A program made the translations under genes and the position numbers. From Setaria digitata (lineage: Eukaryota; Nematoda; Chromadorea; Rhabditida; Setariidae), in assembly GCA_003640385.1 (NCBI GenBank), contig RCAB01000237.1:32319-96318 (forward strand): a stretch of 64,000 nucleotides of DNA, in the 5' to 3' direction. Under the pieces are notes generated by a model. That model saw only the letters and a list, made by a program, of their open reading frames with translations, had not been told where the DNA came from and did no database searches. Below are positions 1-11,792 of the stretch, one piece after another. Each line of letters opens with the position of its first letter. Positions within the stretch are counted from its first letter, which is position 1.

Positions 1-183
1 TCAAGTAAGAATAATGATCAATAATTAAAATAAGACTTAATTTATAATAGCAAAAGTAGTAGCATTTTTGAAAGGAAATACTTTGGCATTAAGAAACGAG
101 AAAAATATTCCCGGAGAAAAGAGAAGAGCAATGAGTAACTTTTTTATTATCAGAAGTAGTTTGATTAAATTGATGTGTATAAC

Positions 184-2274
184 AGGTATTGAATTGCTCG
201 CAAAAATACGGCTCTGCCTGACTGCAATGCATTCTTGATTTGCCTAAAAAGATTCGTTAAATTTAAATTTTTTTTTTCAATTTTTCAAAATATTTCCTTT
301 AAGATTTTGGATGCAAGATGGAACAAAAATTTAACTGAAATAGCATGAATGAAAAATTTCGAGGATTTCAAATTAGCAACCAACAACAGTATCAAACTTC
401 TTTTGTAATTCTGATTCAAGTTAGCTTTTTCTCTAGAGGTACAACTTATTGCTATTCTGTTTGCTTGCTGATCAACATAAGTTCTTATTTAGAGAACAAA
501 TAAATTACAGTGCAAATAGTTACTTGACATTTAATACCTGAATGTTTCGTCCAGTATGTTTTAGCACGCCCTTTAAGCTCCAACAATATTTCGCTTACTT
601 TTTTCGGTTCAGAAGTTTCAATCACAACCTTTAATAACAATAATTTGTGTCCCTTTCTTTATCACCATATCACAAAACTATTCAATTTCATGTTTAATAC
701 TGCAAAAGAAATTCTGTATTACTATTAAAAATTTTTGAAATGAAATTTTTTTCTTCTAAAAGAAGTTTTTTGTGGTAAAAAAGAAGAATAAATTCTGTCC
801 TTTTCTGCTTATTAAATTTTAACATGTCTCTTTGGTTTCTGAACAAATAGCTCATTATATTTTGGATGTTTCTGAATACATTTTTGATTAAAGAAATGAT
901 GCAAGATAAAAAGTACATTCGAGTGAATTTTTTTTTTCTAATTTGAATTTCAAATAAGTCGGAAAAGAATGGAGGCAAGATGCAACATCCAGTCCATTCA
1001 GTTGAGAGAAGAGTAGTAGTAACTCTGAACACTGGACGGAGAAATAATAATTATCGGAATTTGATAATAATTAGCTGTCAGCAATTAGTGAAAATGATTC
1101 GCTTGCAGCTAAATTATATCGATTCTCGAAGAATAAAACGTCGACTATTTTACAAGTTTGCGGACGTTATGGGCTAATTAAAGCATTTGATATGCTTCTT
1201 AGTCTTCCCTTTTCCGCATGATAATCACTGATAACTATTGAAATTACCACTTGAAAGTATCGTTTTTGGTTATTTTTCTTAAAGCTTGAAGAGCCATTTA
1301 TGATTGAAAGACTTTTTTTTTTTTTTCTGGATGACTAGCGACAAGTGAATTGACGATTATTTCAATCTTAAAAACTGAGATAGTCTAAAGCTCTTTTGGC
1401 AATATTTGAAACAAAATCTTATCATATGTTAGACCTAATCATATCTCAGATAAGAAAAAAAACTTTATTTTGTCTTATCTAACATAAATATCTTACTTGG
1501 CATCAACTTTTTAGCAAAAATGCTGAACAAATTGCATCCTATCAAAAAATTGCAAACAAAACTAGCAATATCGTGAACAAATAACAAAAATTTTTCTTAC
1601 TAAATCTGTCTAAGAGCAAAATCGATGGCCAAGAAGAACAAGTTTAACCTAATCTACAAATTTAACCTAATTGCTAAATATGGGCCTACGGAAAATATAT
1701 TTTTATGCAATTAGTTCAGCTATTAAAGATATATGAATTTATGTTTACGTATAGTTCGGAATGCACAAAACAAAAATTTAGTTGGCATTATGTTAAATCT
1801 GTAACGATTCGCAGAAATAAATTACATCAAATTATTACAGAACAATTAAAGAAACTTGAATATTAGTTTAATCTAATATCAATACCATGTCCCTTTTTAA
1901 AAACTGATTTCACAATTTGTTTGTTGAATATACACGCAAAAGTGAAATTGCTAGAATATTTCAAGCTAAATTATTGCTAATAAGTTAATTTTTCANCACA
2001 AAAGTGAAATTGCTAGAATATTTCAAGCTAAATTATTGCTAATAAGTTAATTTTTCAAAATCTGCTTATTCATAGATTTGTTTTCACTTTTACATTTCCT
2101 TCTTTTTTTTTTTTTTAATTAATATGATTAATAAATTATTGATTTATTGAATTCTTAAGCAAATTTAGCTCGTTTAAGCTAAACAGGAATTACCTTTCCA
2201 GACACTTCCTGTCCAGCAAAATAGGCACTTTCAGCATTGTCGAATTCAATATCAAATCTAGCCAACTTAACCAT
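184..2274 (-). CDS. Arrestin-domain protein, 5' part only (gene runs off left edge)
   Basis: Three minus-strand exons join in phase: 2274-2194, 628-538 and 243-184 (last boundary uncertain). They encode about 77 residues starting MVKLARFDIEFDN, then FAGQEVSGKV, an ELKGRAKTYWTKHSG stretch and EPYFCEQFNT. This matches the N-terminal beta-sandwich of alpha-arrestins (ARRDC/arrd family), where a strand ending in FDN is followed by the GQ.V.G.V turn and the G.A...W motif. The family acts as cytosolic adaptors for ubiquitin ligases and membrane-protein trafficking. The rest of the N-domain and the whole C-domain lie outside the window. An acceptor (TTTTTCAG) ends about 14 bases before the ATG and could take a spliced leader or a 5'-UTR exon. 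Intron 1 (about 1.56 kb) contains an assembly N. Family call is firm; the specific paralogue is not known. Confidence 0.8.
1937..2057. other. Assembly gap (single N at 1996) between two identical 59-base copies
   Basis: Positions 1937-1995 and 1999-2057 are identical and separated by a single N plus two bases. A duplication butting onto an N is the signature of two contigs whose overlapping ends were joined without merging. It sits in intron 1 of the arrestin gene and does not affect an exon. Confidence 0.8.
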
Positions 2275-5200
2275 GACTTATTTCATCCTGAAAAAGAACT
2301 GATTTAAGGCTTTATTTATCAGTTAATATCAGATCAAAACGCTTATCATTTTGTGTGAAATCAAAAAGAATTACAAATTGACATGAAATCAGAAGATTTG
2401 TTTGCCTACTAGCAGACAAATTAAAAAAAAAGAAGGAGCGTATTGAAGAAATAAATGCTTCCGTATTTATATCAAATATTTAAATCTTTTTTCGACTTCC
2501 TAGCAGTCATTAGAAAAAATGAATGGCGAATTATTTTCTGTTCCTTTTTTTTATGCATTTGTTTTAAATAAAATTTCGAATAATTTCAAATGGATTTTGA
2601 AAACATTTCCGGAAATTCTCACATTCATTTAAAGGAATCAGACAAGAAAAAAAAAAACGCCACAAAAAGAAAACATTTCATTCGAACTGAAAATTATTAC
2701 GAATTATTCAATTCAGAAACGTCTTCACTTCATCCTTTCTTTGCTTGAAAGTTATAATAAATCCTTCCGTTCCCTAGGTTAATTCGTCCTTTTGTCTGCA
2801 CTCTTAATTTAAAAAATAACGTAAATTTTGTAATATAAAGAACTCAATTTTATATTTGAAACAGCAATTCAAATTAAACAATGTGAATTTAAAAAAAAAA
2901 AAAAAAATCATTTAAATGCACAAACAAGAAACACATAACGAAATTACAAGATATTACTGCATGCAAAAGGACAACAGTCTTTAAGTTGACAAAAAAAGTT
3001 TTAGAAAATTACTAATTATATTTCGAGGAATAAATTTAAGTACTGGAATTTGCACAAATGTAAGAATTAATGAACGAAAACAATTGCCACTCATATTCAG
3101 CTATATACAAGGATTTGAATAAAGAATAAAAGCAGGAAGCCGGAGACATAATCTTTTATTAATTAGTTTACAGTTTAAATTCTAAAATTATACCACTTTG
3201 ATTTTTTATTTCCTGTAATTTTAAGTTCCAAAAAGGAAGGAAATAGGATGACTGGATATAAGAATTATTATTATTTTAATTTTCTTTTTGAAACAACGTT
3301 ATCACTGTTTTGGATGCAAAGCTATTAATCAATTATAAAGGATCAAAAGTGAAATAAACTTAAATGTGTGCCACTAACATACAATAAATGGAAATGATTT
3401 ATGATCGGTTGCATTCTTATTACTCTAATTGGTCCATTTTAATGAACACATACGGAAATCTTGGAACTTATGGACGAAAAAAATCCAAATGAATATCTAA
3501 TAATTAAATATAGATGGGAGGAAAAAAATTTTTAAAGGAATGATGAAATGGTTAATTAAATGTGTAGCTTTAACATTAATTAATTTCTTTTGTCGAGCAA
3601 GAAAGAAAAAGGGGACGAATTTTTATACCATTAAACAATCAGTAACGGTGATAGCGGCCACAGACTAAACGAAACGGTATTATCAGGTTATCACTATTTC
3701 CCTCTTGTGATTAGTAATCGATAAAAAAATGCTTGTTATTTCAAATAATATATTATAATATTACCGCTGTCATAAACTGATATTGCTAAAGGCTGCTATC
3801 AATGTTATCATCTAGCTTTTATGTAATTAACAGCATCAATAGATACAAAAATAAGATCAGTATATCAGTAAATGTAAAAACTAAGTTATACGACTTTCAT
3901 AATTATAATTGAATATTTTTTTTTTATCGTTATATAATCACTAAAGTTTGCTAATCCTAAGAAAAATATCATATACTTATGAATTCATTTATGATAAAAA
4001 AAATCATGATTCCTGCCAAAATAGGACATATAATTAGTAAGCAAATAAAAGAAGTAACTTTAATTGCAGCCTAAAGTTCAGACAAATCAGCTTCTCAGAA
4101 AAAAAAAAAAAATTTATAGGTCTAAAAAGGGGAAGTTTTTTTTTCAGAAGGAAAAATTTCGAGACGGAATAACACAAAATTTGAAATATGTATGAAGTAT
4201 TTAAATTAATCACAGATGGGAACGAACGATACGTTTGCCGAAGAGCTGCAAACAAAGCATAGAATAGAAAATCACATAGCTTTTCTCTTTCTTTTTTTTT
4301 TTTTTTTTAGAAATATTTAAGAAGAGGATAAGGAATGTTGAAAAAGTTAAAATTTAAATCGAACTTAGAAATTTCGGCTGTTTCTTTTTTTTTTTTTTTG
4401 AATTGCAGGAAAATGAATTTTAAATTTTCAGTTGTCTTTTACGGCATGATTTTTTTGCCATTTGTAAATATTTGTAAAAAATTTTCTCAAATAATTAAAT
4501 TGCCACAGTGGCATGTGAAAAAAATTAACAATTTAATCTTATTTAGTCATAAAATCAGCTGAAATTCAGTCGTCATTTATTTTTCGACTAAAACTGGTAA
4601 CTAGTTAATATAACTTTTTTTTTTTGCATTATTGATTTAAATTACGATTAATTAATCATGATAACCCAAGAAAATAATTTAATAACAAATGGCTGCAAGT
4701 TTCTCCATAAATTCACATATTTAGCATTTTAATCAGAATATTAATTGATAGAGCAAATAAGTTATTCATTATTATATTAGATTTTGTTTCCCTGTCACAC
4801 AATTTGTTTGCAATAATTGCAATAGTATTAATCAGTCATGAAACACTGTATTTGAAACGAAGATAGTGACAAGCAGTGGCAAAATTAGGCTAGAATTCAA
4901 CGATGGAAAAGTTATAATTTATGGGAAAGTGTTAAAACTTGAAGGAAAAAAATATCTGTAAATGGCTCAAATTTTCAGATGCAAAATTGAATTTCGATTT
5001 TTATGCAGTAGCGCAATCAGAAAGTTAGATGAGAGAGACATACGCATTGAGGGAAACTTCACTTTTACAGCATTTCTCGAATTTGTTCTTTAGATGAAGG
5101 ATAATGGTAAAAAGATTTCGAAGTGAAAGAAAAGTTTAAACAAAATTCTCGAGAAGTTCGAGATCAAATTATAATGCGTGCGTGCCAGTTTGAGTTCATT

Positions 5201-8200
5201 CCGTTCGCTAACAGAATATAAAATTTAAAATGAAATGGATAAATTGTACGGGGAAAAAATCGGTTAACATGGAATAAAATTTGAACATTTGGTAATTAAT
5301 CTAATAATTAATAATCAAATATTCTAAGAAAGTGATAATTTTCTAAAAATTATTATGGAAACCAAAAATGTTTGCTAAGGAATAGATGAAAAAGAATGAG
5401 CAATATAAATTAATTAAATAATAGAAAATAAATTTCCATTTAATTATAAATGTTCCTGCAGTATAGTACTTAATGCAATATTTTTTCATGATATTTTTAA
5501 GTTGGTAATTATTATTCAATTCTCTGATGGGAAGAAAAAATTGAGAGCCATAAAATCCCAAAGGATTTAAACAATGTTAAAAAGGTAATATTAAAAAAAG
5601 TGAATGAAAATAACACTTCAGGTATCATTCTGTTCCAATTATTATCACTTCTGGTATCAGTGCTACGTTAATTGAGTGATAAGTTAATTAACTACTTTTT
5701 CATAGTATTGGGCCAAAATTTTGGCAATGTAAGACCAGAATATTGCAAGAATAACCTTAGCTGGTTGCTACTGACCTCAGTTATCCTAGAATATTTTCTG
5801 GAATACATCAGAAGAACAAAAGAAAAAATGAATAATTTTATCGGATATATTTAGGGGATTGGGTAATTTTTGCTAATTAATTCATTCAATGCTTAATCCT
5901 TCAACAGAGCAGTTCTTTTTCTGTTTTGATGAATTATGATTAATTCTAAACTTGATTAATTTATATTTAACATGAAAAAGAACATCCAGCTGATAATAAC
6001 TAATAGTACAGCAAATTGATATGCTTCCTTTATAATTGCATTCGTATAAATTGAGTTGAAGAAGGGCACAAACTGAAGAAAGAAAAACAAGGAAGATAGT
6101 CTTTTCTGAATTTAATTAATGAGAAATATGAACAGGTGGATAAAGTAAGCTAATAAAAAAATATTTTTAAGTAAAATAAGTGATTGGACTGCTGCTGATG
6201 ATAAANGTCTTTTCTGAATTTAATTAATGAGAAATATGAACAGGTGGATAAAGTAAGCCAATAAAAAAATATTTTTAAGTAAAATAAGTGATTGGACTGC
6301 TGCTGATGATAAAATTCGGCTGAAAAGATAAAAGAGATAAAATCCTTGATCCGATGAGTACTGCAGATAAGCTAAATTCAATAATATTAAATGCTACAAG
6401 CGATTATGAACTCTTCACGCATCACTTTATCATCATTTATCATTAACGTTTAGCTAGTTATACAGCAAACGTTATCAGCGTAGAACATAAAACTTGTCAG
6501 TTCTATTTTTCTATCAACGATTTCCAAGACTATAAATCATCATCAGCAACGTGAATGGCAATAATTTATTCGATTTATCATTTGAAAAAAAACTATCATT
6601 TGTGTAATTTTCAACAACTTCATCCAACACTGACGATATACTATCACGTTTAATCACCTATCCATTCTATTACTTTCTCCCCTTCAACTCTTTATTATCT
6701 CGTCAGTTGTCTTGTTGCTCTAATTGTTTTCTAATTTTTGATAATAATTAGGCTTTCGTATATAGTTATTTCTAATACAACAATTGCCAGTCACTTCTTC
6801 TACAGATCATTTCATTACTTAACATTTTCTTCATCTAAATTATCATCATTTTATTAATTTATTTATTTACTTCCATACTGCTACTACCACTGTAATAACA
6901 CACACAAAAGCAAAATGTTAAAATCGTTCAGAATAAAACTTTTATAAAAAAAATTCCATTACATTATTTCTTTACTAGTAACTGATTTGAATCGATCTTT
7001 TTTGTATCACACATTTTTCAAGAATAACAAAGGTTTAGGATACTAGCTAATTAAAACATCCATTTTTCTTCCTTGTGATTTTCAGTTCTCATTCCTGCTA
7101 TATTATCTATTCATTGATAATAGCTAAAATTTATTGAATAACTAAATATACTAAAATTTAAAAAAAAAAATGCAATAATTAAAATAAAAGATGCTCTTAC
7201 AGACACATGTAAAAACACTTAACATAGAAATGTTAAAAAAAAAAAGGAGAAAATTGTGCTAAATTCAAAAATCGATTGCAATAATGATTTGAAGTTGAAT
7301 AATTTAATTTAATTATTATCAAATAATCAAGGTTGGGGTTTATTAGATCGGAAATAAAAAAAATTTTTAAATCAGAAATGAAAAAAATCAATTTGTATTT
7401 AACATTCTTTAGCTAGAGAGAACGAAGAAAAGCACTATGCAGCAGAATTCAAAAATAGAAAGTATTTTTATGAAAAGCATTTTGAAACGCAGAAGCTCTT
7501 CTTTCATCATTAATTTTAACTTTTTTTCCTTTAAACACAAAACTTTAAATATTCAGAAAAAAAGAAACAGCGAAAAGCAAAGTGCTAAGTAATCGAATGA
7601 TACAAACAATTAGTTTAATAGTTAATCAGTTTAAAATCATTATATCAGGAAGTGATAGTAACAAATTGAATAACGAGCGTAAATATTTGTAAAAGAAATA
7701 GCAAAATCTATTGATAACATTCAAAAATAATTAACACAATAATAAGAACATTAGCAAAACAGCTGATAAAAGACCAGGAGGAAATTGTGAGAAGAGGTGA
7801 AAAAGAAAATATAGCGATAGTATTATTTTATTATTAAAAAGAAGAAAATGATAAAAAGCCTTTAAATAATTGATCTATTTCATTTTTTACAGGATAATTT
7901 TAGTTGAACATCGTTTGAAACGTTAAAAGATAAAATCTATCTAATAAATATGTTTGTTTGCATTGGAGGGAGATGGATAATTGGAATTTATGTACTATAC
8001 CAATCATTTCAGTTAATGTCCAAGCAAATATTTTGATTCCAGTCATTCTTAATCATTTCTAATCAGACTATTCTAATTTCTAAATACAAATTTATTTGCT
8101 CTGTTAAAAGGAAAGAAAAAAAAAAAAGAAAAAGAAGAGAATAAAATTTCAATGAAATATCACTAATTTAATTATCAATGATCAATAATTTAAAGCAATT

Positions 8201-9856
8201 ACCAAATGATTTCATTTCGCACTCATTATCATGCTTTTTTAAATGAAAATATGAAAATTTCTTATTTATTAGTTTTAGAATTGGAACAGAAAATTGAAGA
8301 TTTCTCATTATTTCATATCGCAGTCTCTTAAGTTCGTTTTTTTTTTTTCTTAGTAAATAAACGAAAATTAAATTAGTTCGTTGCTTCTTTCAACATTTAA
8401 TTTATTTAATTTTTTTTTTCCTGAGAAACATTGCAAAAAAAGCGACGCACTGATGAATATTATTATTATTATTGGGAAGAAATAATTTTATTTTGCCAAG
8501 TTTCTTGGAAAGCTTCATTTTAAAAAAATTATCAAATTTTAGCCGAATATGGAATTTTCTTTATTAATTAATAAATATAGGGAATTTTTTTAATGGCAGA
8601 TAATTTCATTTTGATCATGCACGTTAAGAGAAATTCATTTTTCAGATTAACTGATTTAAGTATTATATTTTGCTATTTCGATACTAGCTATCAATAATTT
8701 TATTCCATTCACACCCATTGCTCGCCAAGCAAAATTTAGAATCCTTACTTACTTTAAAAAAAAAAAAAAAAGGCAAAAGCAAAACGAAACAAAAATAATT
8801 AACTCTATAAATTGAAAAAGCAACCCAAAACAGCAATCAAAATGGAAATTCCAAAAAAAAAGTTAGAAACAAAGCATTTTATTGGCGTACAACTGATTTT
8901 AACTTCTTTTTTATAATTTTTTTCTTTTCCAAATCACCACTCATAAATTAAAATATTATTTCTCTTCCTTTTTTTTTTTTTTTTTAATTTTTTTCCGGAA
9001 GTTAAACTTCTTTTGCTTCATTCCAGACAAAAAAAATAAACAAAAATGAGAAGGAAAAAATTGATTTGTTTATTTATTCTTAGCTACAAGAATCTTCTTT
9101 CATTTGAGTATGAAAACGACCAATTAATAGTAAATTCGAAATGCAAAACATGAAAATTAGTTTTAATCATTCCAATAAACAAGGCCTTGATAATTTTCCT
9201 CCTGAAACTCGTTAATGAAGCTATTTATTCTTCAAAAATTTCTCCTTCCTTTTCTTCCAGTTAACTAAAAAGTAAGTTTAAGAGGAAGTAAATAAGAACG
9301 ACAAATTATTAGCAAAGTGCTGCTTAAGTAATTTGAATCGTTTATATTTAGGATAAAACCTGTTATCAACAAAAGTAAGAAAAAATAAAACACACAGTAC
9401 TAAGAAGAAAGAACAAAGGAAACACTTCCTGAAATTCTTTGTATTTATGCTATTTAATTCAATTTTTTTTCTCGGAAATTAAGATTGTCTAATACTTACT
9501 ATACTTCTTCAAACCAATTGTACATTCAAAGTATCGTTATTTAATTAGTTTAAATTATTTCCTAAATATTGCCGCTTAATTTTGTAACATTTAATTTATA
9601 ATCAATCTTATGAAAAAAAAAAGTACCATGCAATTATCGAAAAAAAAAAAAATTAAACGAACTTTTCAAATTGAAAAGATGAGATACGGAAGGATTCTTT
9701 CTAAAGAAATGAAAACTAGTTGAAAAAAAGTAGCGAATAAATTTAACAGCATTCGAATAAGTAAGTAATTACTAGAAAAAGAAATAAATTACACACGCAA
9801 AATTACTTTGCGAAACGAAATGTATCATTTTATCAAACCATACTATCAAATAGATG
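2275..9856. other. Non-coding stretch, no convincing gene
   Basis: I found no splice-compatible coding exon on either strand. ORFs of 60-75 codons occur (4034-4255, 4335-4562, 5343-5561, 5672-5854) but they are low-complexity Phe/Lys/Asn/Ile readings of AT-rich DNA without similarity I can recognise. The stretch is rich in A/T homopolymers and in TGATAA/TTATCA words, densest around 6.3-6.7 kb. Small or very divergent exons could be missed. Confidence 0.6.
6099..6313. other. Assembly gap (N at 6206) between two 107-base near-identical copies
   Basis: 6099-6205 and 6207-6313 match over their whole length except for one T/C difference and directly abut the single N. As at 1996, this is most simply an unmerged contig overlap; a real tandem duplication cannot be excluded. 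Confidence 0.75.
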
Positions 9857-9857
9857 C

Positions 9858-10333
9858 AAGCCAAATAATCATATCATTATTTTCCTAAGGTAGACATCAT
9901 TAAGCTACAGCAATCTATCATCACGAGAGATAAGCCAAATAATCATATCATTATTTTCCCAAGGTAGGCATCACTAAGCTACAGCAATCCATCATCACGA
10001 GAGATAAGCCAAATAATCATATCATTATTTTCCTAAGGTAGGCATCATTAAGCTACAGCAATCCATCATCACGAGAGATAAGCCAAATAATCATATTATT
10101 TGGCTTATCCATCTGACAGAGCCAGTTATTTTGCCATGCTGTGACAGTATAATGGAGGAAAATGGAAAATGATGCCTACCTTAGGAAATCGATGATATTT
10201 TCTGTTTTTAAAACACCATGAAATGTAAATATCAGTCGGAAGTAATTTTTCACTTTCTTTCTCTTCACTCCTAAAATTCTGAACGCTAAATAAGAACATT
10301 AAGCTACAGCAATCTATCATCACGAGAGCCAAA
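9858..10333. repeat. 74-bp direct repeat array with hairpin, inverted fragment and displaced direct fragment
   Basis: Copies begin at about 9858, 9932, 10006 and 10080 (period 74), each opening with AAGCCAAATAATCATATC; the fourth is cut short. At 10077-10109 the truncated copy forms a perfect 15-bp inverted repeat with a 3-base loop. At 10168-10188 a 21-base piece of the unit lies in inverted orientation, and at 10297-10328 a 32-base piece returns in direct orientation. The copies differ by a few substitutions, so the array is not an assembly overlap. The mix of direct and inverted pieces suggests rearrangement at a hairpin or a decayed mobile element. Confidence 0.8.
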
Positions 10334-11251
10334 GAAAAAAAATTGAGAATTATGAAATTTGTTGGCCTAGAATAGTTGCAATTAAAGGAAGGTCCAGGTA
10401 TCATTGCTTTTAAACATTCAAAAAAAAAAACAAACAAACAAACAAATAAACAATGAGTTTATCAAACGCAAAAAGAAAAACAAAAAAAAAAAAATAAACT
10501 ACAAAAATGTTTAATTTTTTTTTCTCGATCCACCATTTCTTTATTTCATTATATCTTCTATCGATGAGCAGTAAAGAGAGAGAAAAAAAAAAAACGAAAT
10601 CAAGCATAAAACGAGAAAAATAAGGAAAAAAAAAAAAAAAGAAGCAAAATGTATGAGTTAATTATTATCTAAGAAAAGAACCTTTTGCCATAATTAAAAT
10701 GATTCCATCACAACTTAAATAAAGCGATGATTGTAACGATTTTATTATTACACAAAAATGACGATTAATATAGCCTAGCTAAATGATAAGAACAGTGATA
10801 AATAGGAAAAGAAAAGCAACAATTAAGCACTGATTATAGATAGGATCAGTAATCATTTAATAAAATACGAGAACAACAGTAATGAACACAGTGAATGTGG
10901 CATTTTGACTTGATTCCGTTGCTTTTCGCATATTAATAAAAGGAATAGTAAAATGCCTGCCTGCTGTACTTAAATAATGTTAGAACTGAAATTTAAAGTA
11001 TTTAATATTTCGAATTTCATTTTAAGATATGACTGAAAAAATTTCCTAAAAATGTCTACTTTTTTTGCTCCTCCATACCGATCAAAATATTCAATTAATG
11101 CAAATAACTCCTCAGTCTCTTAGTTGATATCTTAAACTCAAAAAAGCAGTAAAGATATATCGAATATCGAATATAAAACAAAATGGCATGTCTCAAAAAG
11201 AAAAGGAAATCATCATCAAGTAAATAATTTAAGAATTACAGAAAATGGCAG

Positions 11252-11430
11252 TTAGTAGTAATAATAATAATAATAATAATAATAGTAATAATAATAACAC
11301 TAATAATAACAAATAGTAATAATAACGAAAGTAACATTAACAGTAGTGGTAGTGATAATAATGATAATGCCAGTAATAATAGTAAAGAAAATAGTAGTAG
11401 CAATGAAAAATGATAATAATATAACCAGTT
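11252..11430. repeat. AAT-rich microsatellite, imperfect
   Basis: A long run of AAT/AGT/AAC triplets on the + strand, pure for about a dozen units at its left end and decaying to the right into AGTAATAATA-type variants. No gene overlaps it. Confidence 0.85.
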
Positions 11431-11570
11431 ATAATAAAAATGGAGATTTTAAATTGCTAGCCTTGGGGAACCAAAATCTTTCCTCTTTCGTGTTCTCTTC
11501 CTCTCTCTCATCTCCCCATCCTCTCTCTCTCTCTCGTCTTCCTGACTTTCTTCAAATCAGTTAAGTTAAA

Positions 11571-11792
11571 ACTATTTTGTTGGATTCTTCCTTTTCTAGC
11601 ATTTAAGACTGGAAATTGCTTTGAAAAGATGTTAAACGACGGGAAAGCGACTGTGCATTTATCCATAGATGCTACACTTTGGGCCCAATACTTTAGCCAA
11701 ATGAGTGCCATAAGATGCCTTCCAGGCTTTTCTCCTCTTTGTCCTTTGAAAGGAGAAATGAATGAAGTGAGGACTTGCATCCTAGGCTTCTA
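11571..11792 (+). pseudogene. Possible exon relic or unrecognised exon in a balanced-composition island
   Basis: An open + frame of about 60 codons follows a good acceptor (TTTTCTAG near 11600). It reads FKTGNCFEKMLNDGKATVHL and onward through DATLWAQYFSQ and GFSPLCPLKGEM to a stop at about 11792. The opposite strand is also open (11780-11508, 90 codons). GC content is visibly higher than in the flanking kilobases. I do not recognise either translation. It could be an isolated exon, a relic of a transposon or pseudogene, or transferred DNA (filarial nuclear genomes can carry Wolbachia fragments, but nothing here proves that). Strand and coding status are uncertain. Confidence 0.25.
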
